64,000 bases of DNA from Epiperipatus broadwayi. Its lineage: Eukaryota > Onychophora > Udeonychophora > Euonychophora > Peripatidae. The stretch's first letter is position 1, and each line of letters begins with the position of its first letter. A program made the position numbers and the translations under genes. Shown here piece by piece: positions 22,648 through 34,200 of the stretch. Location: positions 6,819,576 through 6,883,575 of the forward strand of contig JAQFVV010000036.1 of assembly GCA_028023455.1 (NCBI GenBank), given 5' to 3'. The notes under the pieces are model-generated. The model was given only the letters and a program-made list of their open reading frames with translations. It was not told the DNA's origin and made no database searches.

Positions 22648-23913
22648 GGTTGTTTTACAATAGCGGAGGGCGTTATTTCTATGCTAGCGCACAGAAATAT
22701 GCCGTTTAGGTGGCCGCCTCCACCGCTATCGAATGTTCTATTTCTAACGCGTAAGCCTAGAAATAGTCCGTTGATACGGCGGAAGGCACCGGCTGACTGT
22801 TTATTTCTATGCCAATGCACAGAAACGTGAACATTTAGCCAATCTTGCCGCAGAAGCTATCGTGGCAGCTTACGGCTCAGATTCGGGCTAAGCATTTCGG
22901 ACTAGCAATCATATTTCACTTTTGTTTACAGTATTGTTTGAGGGTGGCTGGAATTACAATTGTCGAAACTATTTTAATATTCATTAAGACCACCTCCCCC
23001 TCTATCTCGCATGTTTTAGGAAGGTCTACTAACAATTATCAGCAGAGTCTCATGCTTCCCTAGCCCCCATTTCCTGCTGAAAAAATGGGCCAAGCTCTAA
23101 GTCACGTTTTGTGCGACAACAACTGCGAGCTGATTAATCGAATAGCTGCAAAAAATAGGACAACTTGTTTTGCCGAATGTCAAAGAAAGAACAAGGATTC
23201 TTCTCTGACTGCTGGAACCGGCAGTGGTTTATCAAACAAAACACCTTGAAGCTGCATGCCTGCTGTGTTTTTTTTTTTTTAGTTTTTTTTTTGCCTGAAG
23301 AGCCCAAAAAGTTTCTTTTAATTGCCGTATAGATTGATGTTTTTTGAGGGGGAATTACCGTCAAAACTTGGTCAATCTTTGAGTTGTTAGCGGCTGATTT
23401 TTTGTTTGTCGTACAATACCGAGCCGAAAATAGAAAAGGGTTTAATGAGAATTAAAACAAACAAAAAATCGGTTAACTACTTTTTAAAAATCATTGGTTT
23501 TAATCGATCCGTTTTTTTTTTGGTTTTGGTTTTTTTTTTTTTTTGTTGTTTGGGGTAGCCAAATAAATGTGATAAACAACAACAACCAAAAAAAAAAAAA
23601 CAACAACAAAAAAATACATAGACGGTAAAAAAAAAAAATAATAAAAAAATGAAGTACTTTTTTTTTGTAAATTCATTTATTTGTAATTTTTTTGTTTATG
23701 CATTTGTTTATTTTTGTTTTGGTCGTGTTTAAACAAAAAATTTGATTTGATATTACTTTTATAAATGTGATAAACAAAAAAAAAATCAAAAAACCAAAGC
23801 CAACCAAAAAAAAAAAAAAGAAAAGAAACTCGGCCCTGGCAATATTATATTTATCTTTGTTTACAAACCGAGCCCGCCCTCCAGCGGTTTCAACACGCTA
23901 TTGTAAAACAACC
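22648..23913. mobile_element. Non-autonomous TIR DNA transposon with 8-bp target duplication
   Basis: The 1,266 bp element begins ggttgttttacaatagcg and ends with its exact reverse complement. It is flanked by a perfect 8-bp direct repeat, attatttg (22640-22647 and 23914-23921). It has no transposase. The interior has a less AT-rich left part (22670-23110) with repeated ttatttctatgc phrases and a right part of A/T homopolymer runs. The 8-bp duplication and GG terminus would fit Merlin or hAT-like groups; the superfamily is not settled. Confidence 0.9.
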
Positions 23914-23921
23914 ATTATTTG

Positions 23922-25390
23922 TATCACAAAAGGTAAACTTTTCACACATAATTTCAAATTCTGACATTCTTTAGCTCTAACTTTTATGCATTCTCTGAAA
24001 TTTGTTTAAATATTTCTCACAAAGATTATATTTAATTGAAAATGTCATTGAACTATTAATTATTTGCAAATCTGGTATTTTAATTAGTATCTCACATATG
24101 ACTAACTGGTGACATCAAACTTGTAATTTATTGGGTAGAGTTAGAAATGGTTAATGGTTAGTCTTCAAATAACTTTTGAAAAAAATAATGTTTATTATAA
24201 GAGCTAGTAAAATTAAATTAATGACTCAACATAAAACCCCAATGAAAATTAAGTCTGAAAATTTTTAAATTTGTTGAAATTTAAATGTGAAGAAAATGGC
24301 GACTGAGAATCTTTTTTTTTTTATTTTATGGTGATTATCATGAGAATGGGAATTTAATGATTCATATTTACTTTTTTCCTAAAAAAAAAAGGCGCAAATC
24401 TCACTGAAATTATAGATGTAAATCGAAAAACAATGTAAATATTTTATTATTCTAAAATTATTTTAAAAAATTATTACCTGAAATTTTCAGGTCACATTAT
24501 GAATTTTAATATTGCAATGTGAAATATTTTTCAAATTCGTATTTGCTAGATATCAATGAATGATAGAATATTTATTGAATTTCTTAGATGTGAATTAGGT
24601 AGAAAAACGGATGCAAAAAATAATGGCAAGAACAAAAATTATTGTTTTTTATATTAAAATTATATAAATTACAATTCTGTAATTTATTATTATTAATTGA
24701 GAAGTTATATTTAGTTAAAAAGAGTTATATTTATTCAAAACTTTTTATATGGTCTTAATCATTGTCCTGTTTTTCCTTTAAAAATAAAAAACTGATAAAT
24801 AATTAAGAAGGGCAAAACATTTACTGCATAGGGGCACATTAAATGGCACTTGCCCCTCTATGAATCATCAAGTGATACTTACAATTAATGATATAAATTG
24901 TGTGCAAACTCTTAATAGCTTTGTAGCTGCTTCATACTTTATTTCCTAGCATTGTATTAGAACCATGAAAACAAAATTCATATAGCGCTAAATCATCCAT
25001 GCACTTTACTACTGTTACACAATGCTTTATTTACCAGCCTCTTTTACTTGCAGTTTCGATTGCCCCAGCAATATTCTTCAGAACTTTTATATTCAATTAA
25101 AGTTCATTTTCAAATATTCAGAAGTAAAGTCACAAGCATCTCAGCTAAGAAAATAATGCACTAACGATTATCTCTGCATTGAATGATGGCTTTTAATCCA
25201 ACAAACAACTTTATTGCTATAGGAACTGTATGAAATGTACATTGGAGATAAATGTCTGTAGTGATTTTTTTTTTTTTCAAACAGTAACTTTTATAAAAAA
25301 ATTTTATGCTGGTTTATAAATTTTTTTTTTTGAAGTTATACTATTTCATGTATACAAACAACAACCTGTATTTAATCTATTTTCCTCTTC
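23922..25390. other. AT-rich intron, no feature recognised
   Basis: Intron between kinase exons. I see only homopolymer runs and low-complexity AT sequence, with no exon or transposon end that can be supported. Confidence 0.55.
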
Positions 25391-25394
25391 TAAT

Positions 25395-26045
25395 TTTACT
25401 GCTTTTCATAGATTTGAGAACAATCTTCACAAGTCGAATTGTGTTCAAGGCAACTAGATTCTGGATCTTTGTAGTTTCTCTTCTTCACATCACTCCAGAA
25501 TTTTTTTTATTTCATTCATCTAACTCACGTGTGATCTCTTCATAAGTTTTTTATAATCTCTTGGGATCCAGACTTAAGATTTTAGCTAACCTATCTTTTC
25601 TAGCATCTTCATTTATTCTTATATTTTTTTTCATGATATCATTGATACCTATTTGTTTTCTTACTTATGTATGTTCCCTTTTGATATATTCTCATTATTC
25701 CCAATATAGTCTCGCCATATGGTCTGAACTCTTATTATCTCTTCTGTTAAATGTCCTAATCTCAGATCCATAAGTAAGAACTGGTAAATCACAAATGTAA
25801 AAAAAAAACCTTCTTCTTACATATTCTATGATTAATTTCATCCGCTTTAATAACTTTACTAACACATCTGTTTGCTGCTAAAAAAAATTCATTGAATATT
25901 TATTACTTTAGTCTTTATCTTTAATCCTACTTTCTTATTTTCATCTGATAACTCTTGTAACATTTCCTGAAAGAGGCATTATTTGCAAAATCATCCACAA
26001 AATTTAAATGAAATAGTCTCTGAGTATTTTTATTTCTTTAGCTTA
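25395..26045 (-). pseudogene. Degenerate RTE fragment (3' half of RT)
   Basis: The + strand text matches that of 4440-5220 (phrases such as cagatccataagtaagaact, then tttcatctgataactcttgt), so it is a - strand copy of the same LINE family. It has many indels. The ORFs at 25306 and 25561 are shadows of it. Confidence 0.75.
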
Positions 26046-26079
26046 TTTTATTATTCCGCAGTATATATAAACATTAAAA

Positions 26080-26430
26080 GCGAAAAGCTAAACTAGTCAA
26101 TAAATAATCAAAATTACCCCAAGTCCAAACTGTTAATTTTGAGGAAGCTAAAGTTGTCTTTTTGGAGAGAAATGAAATAAAAAGAAGAATTATTAAAAAT
26201 TTGATTCTAAAGCAATTAATTTATTTAAAAGTTCTTTAAATATTAAGGATGGATGGGAAGTAAATGGAATTGTGGGTAATGTTTAATCTAAATATGCTGT
26301 TGCTTTGTAGTTCTTTACACTTGAGAAGTCTGCTTGTAGCAGTGAAACCTTTGGTTGTGTTTTAGATTTTACTTTCTTGGCTAGTCTGATTTGAGTTTTG
26401 GACTTTGGGTAATTATGATTATATATATGT
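26080..26430. repeat. Inverted repeat element with related copy at 59590
   Basis: The phrase ataatcaaaattaccccaag at about 26107 has an imperfect reverse complement at about 26390-26420. A similar phrase is at 59610-59680. Only the ends are well conserved. Confidence 0.5.
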
Positions 26431-27874
26431 ATAAATAAATAATAGATGTAAAACATATGCCAAATTAAATATTTAAATAAGTTGAGCTGATTATAAAATA
26501 TTAACTTTCTTTAAAAATGATTGATCTTTATGTATGATAAAATTGCAAGGTGAAAATTTTTATATATACAGCGTATAAAAAGTAAAAATGCTTGTTTGCA
26601 ATTTTGATTTTCATAAAGCAATAAACAGAAAGACATTGCTTGAGTGCTTATATATATATACCATAGCATTCTTTGATCTAAAAACTTTTTATTTTTTTGA
26701 GTTGAATTGCAATTAAGATTATACTTGACATTCAGAATGTGCAAAAATTAATCAGAGTGAATCTTTAGTAGGAGATTTAAGTAAGTCAAATCTATTTAAA
26801 AATATTCCAATTAATAAAAGTGCTAAATTTCTTGCTCTTCCTAGAAATACATATTAGAAAATGTAATACTATCACATAAACTTATGCCTTTTATTGGACT
26901 GAAACAAAAATAAAAGCATTCTAAATTATTATAATTTACTAAAGCTGCGTGCTGAAAAAAAAAATTATTATTAAAAAAATTAAATCATAAGATTAATATG
27001 AATAATTTTCAGGATATGATGTATAATAGTATAGTATGAACATATTCCAATCTTTTAAAAACATGTTACAATAAAATCGACTCTTTTAGCCATTATTAGT
27101 ATTGAAATTTAAATAGATTTTAGCTTAGTAGATGTGATTTGTACCAGAATGGGAAATAGTTTTATACATATCAGATTTATTAACAATGGAGTCCCATCTG
27201 TTAAATTATGGTAAAATTGCAAACCGGAAGTTTGGTTATGGGTTCAAGAGTTTGGCAAAAATTAACAAAGTCATTTTTGGGCGTTAATTAGCTGAAAGAA
27301 ATTTACAAATAAAAAGTTTTGTAAATTATTTTCTGTGTAGTACTAAAATTTATAATTGGTTGTAAGAAATTTACATAAAATTAGTACATATTTCATTATT
27401 TATAAATTGTATGCTTTATATCATTAAAATCTATAATACTTTATACTATATTATCAGCCATATGTAAATAATTTTGACCATCCTAATTCCAAAAAAAAAT
27501 ATTTTATTATAAATTTCCAATAAACTAATACTGTGTGTGTGTGTATGTGTGCGTATTATTTTTAATTATAGAGCCAGTTCATATAAGATTATAAGAAAAA
27601 CAAATGTAGAACCCTTACTCAAGAAATTATGAAGTGTTTTCTTAGTTGAAGGAAATAGGATTTGATTTGTAAATGAAGAAAATGTTACCGACATTTGATT
27701 AATATTTCTCATACAAGTGCACTTAAATTGTTCTCACCTGTTTCATCTTGTATTATATTTTAAGCCAAGTTTTTTTTTCTAATATCTATAAAAACAAGAA
27801 ATAGAAACAATATAATCGCATAATTGAATTAAGCAAAATTATTTTATAATAATTGAATGATTAATTGTTTGAGA

Positions 27875-27970
27875 GATCACGGCCCATTCAGGCACAGAAG
27901 TGTCAGAAAAGAGCTTTGATCCAGGACTCTAGCTTTCGAATGCATCACATTATCTAAGCATATTTAGTTA
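27875..27970 (-). mobile_element. Possible tRNA-derived SINE head
   Basis: On the - strand, a box A-like tagataatgtgatgc is followed about 30 bases later by a degraded box B-like ggatcaaagctc. No tail or target duplication was found. Confidence 0.35.
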
Positions 27971-28217
27971 ATAAGAATCTTCTTTCAAGTATATTTGTAA
28001 CAATTAATGCTCTATAAAAAAATACTGATTGTTATCAAAGATCCTAACTGTATAATAGTGATGATTTTTGCTTCGATAATAATTTTTTCATAGTTTATCT
28101 AATACAATAGTTTACATTTTGAATTATTTAAAATGTTCATCGTATTCTATGTTGATAGAAACTTTATTAAAATTAAATAAATATTTGTAGTTTGACCAAT
28201 TATAATTTTTTTTTTAG

Positions 28218-28340
28218 GTGGACTGCTTCTCATTTGGGATGTTCATGTATGAAACTGTCACCCTTCATCTCCCCTTTGAAGGCTTTGAACAAGTGAAAGA
28301 TCATATATTAGAGGGAAACAGGCCTGTTTTGACTAGGAGG
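28218..28340 (+). CDS. Lrrk: Lrrk exon: kinase C-lobe, helix F region
   Basis: It encodes residues 721-761, starting Val-Asp-Cys-Phe-Ser-Phe-Gly-Met, the helix F signature (D-x-[FY]-S-[FY]-G) of ROCO kinases. The Pro-Phe-Glu-Gly and Ile-Leu-Glu-Gly-Asn-Arg-Pro motifs follow. The acceptor is preceded by ten T residues. The donor AGG|GTAAGT is a near-perfect consensus, and a 76-bp intron follows. Confidence 0.94.
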
Positions 28341-28416
28341 GTAAGTTTTTGATGAATATAATTAACTCAACATCTTATTTCTTAGAAATATTAAAAATAT
28401 TTTTGTTTCCTCCTAG

Positions 28417-28609
28417 GAATTAACAAATCCGTCTTATATTCTTGATTTAATGACTACTTGTTGGTCACAACATCCCAGCGAACGACCATCAGCTAGCCAG
28501 ATAGTTTCTATCACAACAGCACCAGAATTTTGTCATTTGTTGGATGTTGTATCGCTGGACGAGCCGATGGCGGTTGTTAGTGCAGAAGCAGTTCAACTTG
28601 AAGATGGAG
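28417..28609 (+). CDS. Lrrk: Lrrk exon: end of kinase domain
   Basis: It encodes residues 762-825 and the first base of a split codon. Cys-Trp-Ser-Gln-His-Pro-Ser-Glu-Arg-Pro is the conserved end of kinase subdomain XI (CW..xPxxRP). The following helix links to the WD40 domain. The donor G|GTAATA is phase 1. Direct splicing to 40248 keeps the frame (Gly-Ala-Val-Arg across the junction region). A competing acceptor at 28862-28863 could instead join a short terminal exon. Confidence 0.92.
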
Positions 28610-28863
28610 GTAATATTATATATATATGCGTTTTTTTTTTTGTTGATTATTTAATGTAAATTATATGTTTTACGTATCTTTTGTCTGCAGAATTTTTCCA
28701 TTTCAGAACTTCTTCCTGACAACTGAATACTGAATTCTTAGTATTTATTTGCACATCTAAACTACGTTTAAAAATTCTGACAGTTTATTTATCTTATTTC
28801 ATTTGCAAAAATAATCGTAAAAAATAATACACTTTTTTATTATTATTTTCTTTTTTCTTGTAG

Positions 28864-28910
28864 GTTTCATTTACCGGAAGGTGGTGGGGCGTTCATCTAA
28901 AAAATGTTAA
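28864..28910 (+). other. Possible alternative terminal exon of Lrrk
   Basis: A strong T-rich acceptor (TTTTTTCTTGTAG) precedes 28864. Two bases complete the split codon from 28609. The frame then reads 14 more residues to a TAA at 28908-28910, ending Arg-Ser-Ser-Lys-Lys-Cys. An AATAAA lies at 29109-29114. Used together, these would give a short Lrrk isoform that ends just after the kinase and lacks the WD40 domain. No known Lrrk peptide of this kind is recognised, so it may be an unused site. Confidence 0.3.
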
Positions 28911-30277
28911 GTTGTTGTAACATTTATTACCTGTTAAAATTCTGAACTTGAGCTTTTAACTATAAACTACAGTTTATTGTAATCTGCCATTTAGTGTTTG
29001 TTAAAAACTAATATCAGGAAATTTTATTTTTTACAAAAAAAGTATTTTTTTAAATATTTATAAGTCATTCAAAAATCGTTATACATTGTTCTATAAAATC
29101 AATATTTGAATAAATAATAAATCATATGATAGCAAAAAGAATCCCTCCTTTTCTCTGAATTACAAATGTATTTCTCATCATAATTGATTAGTTCTAGTAG
29201 AATAGTTTGGGGGATTGAATTCATTATGAATATAGTCTAATTTATCATAGAAACTACCTTTGTACAGTAAAATTTATTAACAATACATTCGTATAGAGTA
29301 TGATTGTTACCATTTTACCATACTATACGTATATTTATTTTAAAATTTAAACATATAGATTAAATAATTATAAAAATATTACTTAAAAAAATAAAATAAA
29401 AACAAGTTAATGAATTTAAAAAACGCAAAAATAATGTTTATTTTCTCTCATTCATTTAATTTTTAAAAAAATAAATATCGCTAAATGAGGGTTTTTTTTC
29501 CTTTACTAAAATGAAAAATGTCTCTGTTGATTAGATTTCCAAATATAATGAAGATTTCACTCTTCCCTCAGTATTTTCATTTTAAGAATTCAAAAAAATT
29601 TGTATTTTTTTTTTGTTCCGGTTCTTCTTGCATCCTTAACCAAGCTAAGTTATGTAATATTTCGAAATTGGAAACAATTTTTTTTTTGTTTTTGGTTTGT
29701 GATTAGCAAAATTTATTTTGAAATGTAGATGTGCCATAGTAACTTGGATAAACTTTCAACGAATTCTTTTTACTATCCTTTTTTTTTTAATTTTTAAGCA
29801 GTTTTTGCTTTGAGTTGACCATTTCTTATTGTAAATTCTATTGATGGAATCAGATATTGCAGTGCATTTTCAAATGGTAAATAAATATTGATGTACTATA
29901 ACTAGAAAATGTACTACAATAATTATACAAATATCTTAAATGGAACTAACAAAAATGGTCACTTTTTTAAAAACCCTTATTTTGCAGCTTCTGGGTCATG
30001 AAGTTTCCATGCATGAAACAGTAAAACTTTTTATTATATAATATACACATTCGTGATCATAGGCAATGAAGACACCTTTTAGAAGAGTATGCAATTTTTT
30101 ATTGTAATTTAGATCTTGCTGATTGTATATGTGCGCTTACAAATATGTATCGATTTACTCATAGGACACATCAACAGAAACCTTAATTATAATCTAGTTT
30201 TTTTTTGGCCATATTATTAATTTCTTTCCATTATAAAAATTATTTTTTTTATAAATAAAGGTGGATAATTATATATA
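28911..30277. other. AT-rich intron, no gene seen
   Basis: Start of the 11.6 kb intron. It holds homopolymer T runs and an AATAAA at 29109. The ORF at 29518 is low-complexity. Confidence 0.5.
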
Positions 30278-31257
30278 CACCTGGGTCTCTTTTTACGCGG
30301 ACTTATTTAACACGATTTTGAAGTTATGCGATTCAGGTTTCACCGGAAGTTGAACTCCGATAATACGCTATTACTTTAAATAATAAATTTCGCGCACTTA
30401 ATGTTATATTGAAAGTATTGTAATAGCACATTACTATTGGAATTCGACTTTCATGTTAATAATTTCAATATTTTCAGTGCTTTATAATAGTAAGATTTTA
30501 TGCAATAATGAAATTAAAATCATGATTTCCACATTTTATGTATACACACATTAAATTTTACAAGATTATAATGTAAATTTGTTCAAACATTGTGCGTGTT
30601 AATTTTGCATTTTAAATCACATTCTGTTTTTGCTTTTTAAAAAAGAACGTACAGTAATCAATTATTAATCATTTAGTGTCCGCAAGTTTATTTTTAAAAG
30701 GTGAGTAATAGCAGTGGGCACAATTAAAATTGAAAATTAAAGACAAAAATAAGAATTTAATTTTTAGTTGTTAGATTAATTACTAATTACGTTGTCACCA
30801 GAAAACCATTAATTAACACAACATGAGAGTGACGTTGGCGCTAGTTGTATTTCATCTTGTGAAGAATCTGATTTTTTTATCAGTTTGCAAACGAACCTGT
30901 TTACCGGCAAATAGCGATAATAATTAAAACGTGTATAAAAAAATATAAATTACTGTAAATTATGCATAAAAATATATTGTTTTGAATAAAATTAAATATT
31001 ATAGTTAAAAAAAGTTTGTCTTGTATCAATTTTTTTCAAATTTGAAATTTTTTATTAGTCATATTTTATTTCCTTATTTTTTTTTTTGCACGAATTTTAA
31101 AGTAAATTTTACGTTGGTGCTTTGCTTTTACGCGAGTTTTGAAAAATCACAGTCCGTATCCCCCCTTTTTCAAGGTAAGTTACGTCTATTTTTGCACGAT
31201 TTCGTTTGCGCGTGTTTTCTGAGGAACCTATCTATCGCGTAAAACGAGACCCAGGTG
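30278..31257. mobile_element. Pogo/Tigger-like non-autonomous element
   Basis: The left end cacctgggtctctttttacg (then cgga) and the right end are inverted copies with one mismatch in about 22 bases. The flanking bases are TA on both sides, the target duplication of Tc1/mariner/pogo elements. The inner right phrase gaggaacctatctatcgcgt resembles Tigger-type ends. No transposase frame was found; the ORF at 31021 is a by-product. Confidence 0.75.
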
Positions 31258-34200
31258 TATATTTCAAATAAATTGACTAAATTATAATTAATCAAATCTT
31301 TTTGTGTTATAAGTGCATTCCTTTTTATTTTATCAAATCATGAACTATCATTTAGTATAAAAAAAATTTCAGACCAATTTTTTTTTGCTTTACATGTATT
31401 TCATGGAAATAATCGTTATTCCTTAGATGAGACAGAAGTATGAAATCTTCCAAAACTCATATAGAAATGATAGGTTTTCTGTGACTTTGAAGCATGATGT
31501 ATGTTTATGATGTTGAACCTATTAATACAAACCACATATATCTCACATAGAGGGTAAGCTAATTTATGTCCAGATTATAACACCCAATATAACAGATATA
31601 TTTCACTATTAGGAATATTTGCGTAATATATTGAGTAACGTATTAAAAAAATATTTTTAATCAATCAAATCTTTATCTGTTATTATTAATAAATCTTAGG
31701 CACATTAATCAATATATTTAATATATATTACTTACAGTGTGATATTTCTGTTTTATTACATAGTTATAAATTATTCTTACTATGTGTGAGATGTACATAG
31801 TGTTGTAATATTAAATTAATCACTATATATATGTGTGATTGCTAAGATATTCTAATTTCAAAATCGATTGGTCACAATCAAGACATATTATAGAAATGTC
31901 AAATTATCATTTCTGTTTGAATGTTTTAAGTTTTATTAAGCCTTTACCTTATCTGACGATTGTTTTCGAGAAGTACATATATATAGAAAGAGATTAGTCT
32001 GGAAACTTTTTACATTGGACAATATGATGTGATAGCACGCTAAAGAGAAGTGTACTATAAATCTAAAACATTTGATAGTTTATATTTATAAATTATTTAT
32101 CTTCATTAACATTACTAAATTATACTTATGTTGAATTAATGTTTTATTTATTAATTAAATACTAAAGACAGTATTGTATTTATTTTTTATTTTTTTCATT
32201 ACTTAAAAGTAATAGCCTAATCAGTAGTTTAAATAACATAATTCTTGTGGGTATACAAACTAAAGTATAGACTAATATTTTTATTCATAAATAGGTACTA
32301 GTTTAAATTTAAATTACATTAAAAATTTATTTACAATTAACTATAAGATAACAATAAAAATATTGATTTGCATATTTTATAAGTGGTATATATTATAATC
32401 AATTAAATTTCGCTATCTTATATATGTATAGTTACTTAATTTCATGAATTTCTAAATTTTAAAAAAAAAAATCTTTTTTATTATTATATACTAAATAATT
32501 CCATAATATTGACAACTAATTGGCTAATATCAATTACTTTTGTTAGGAACATGACAGGATAAAATATAATAGAGAGATACAATATTTCCTCTTATCCGTG
32601 ATCTCAGCATCCACTGCTTTAGTTATTTATAATTGGAAAAAATAATGAATGTATGTAAAATAAAAAGTTCGGAAAAAAAGAATTTTTTTTTTTTTTTTTA
32701 AATTTCTCTTTATTGCAGCAATTATTCCTATCCTGTGAAAAAGTGGCATAATTGAAAAATATCAAACTATAAATCCAGTTACCTCTTCGGACAAGTAAAT
32801 ATTGCTCATAAAATATGCTTCAAATTATTCCTTTGATGGATAGTTGTGATGTAGTGGAGTTAGAAACCAGAGATGAGCTGATAAAAAATTTAAAATAAGT
32901 GCTCTCGTATTTCAGTACTTGACAGGAACCAAATGTCATGGATACGATGGGACTACTGCGATAGAAGTTAAAAGATAGCATTGTGAGATATCAAATAAAT
33001 AAACTAGAGAATCAGCATACATGTGAAAGTACTTTGATTTATGGATTTTGTAATTACTGTAAAACTTATATCTATGTTTTGTTTTTTGTTTTTTTTGTAA
33101 GTATAAAGTCTGTTATTTTTATTTTCTTTTAATAAAGCAATACATATCAATGTGCCAAAAACTAAAAAGATATTTAAAATATATAATAACTCAAACTGTC
33201 ATTTTAGACCATTGTTATCATTATCACAAATCTCAATCTTAATAGATGCATAGTTTAAATATATATTGGAGAGAGGGATGTAAAAAGATAGTAAATAATT
33301 TTGACTATTTATTAATAAAGTATTTTAATTCTAATTCCAACGGATTACATAAATTAGTATGTGTAAGGTAAGGATAACTTAAAAATTACTTTGTTAAATT
33401 TTTTTTTTTTTTTTTAGAATTTAATTAAAAACTATTTTTTCAGTATAAACAAATTTAATTAATGTACAGATAATTTGTCTGTACATAAACAAGTACTATA
33501 TGGCAGATTCTTTCTATTCTGAATTCAAAATCTTGCTCCATCTTAAATTAACATGATATGAACTTTAAAATGTTGATGCTACTAACGCCTTCTGTTATCT
33601 ATATTTGTTTAACTTTTGTTTTTGTTTCACTGCATGATAATGGTTTTGGATTTTTGCTTTAGCTAACTTCTAATATTTTTTATTTTTTATTGAATTACTT
33701 TTATCATTTTTATGATATTCATACAATAAATACCTATGGTGATATTTATATTTATTAAATGTTGTTATTAATTAGAATTATAACTTTTTATGTTATTTTA
33801 TTTGTGTGTGTTTATATATACATTATGATAGATATTTTATTATCCTAAAGTATAATAAAAGATAAAATTATTATCTTGGTTTTTATAACTTGAAAGCAAT
33901 CTTTATAATTTCAAAATATCATCTTGTAAATTAGAAATTTTAGGATTTTTGTATCAATTTTAAAATTGGAGTAAAGAAATATACTTTTAAATTTTAAAAG
34001 GAACACTATACTGTAAAACACATATTATTATAGATATGTGAGTGAATAGTCTAAAAGTAGGATTAATAAAATAATAGGTGTATTAGTTTATATGTAGTAT
34101 TAAAATGATTTACAATAATAATGTAAATTTAACGTGTAAATGTTCAAATGTGTATGTATGTTTATTTTATGTTGCTTTGATCTATTTTAAAATATAAAAG

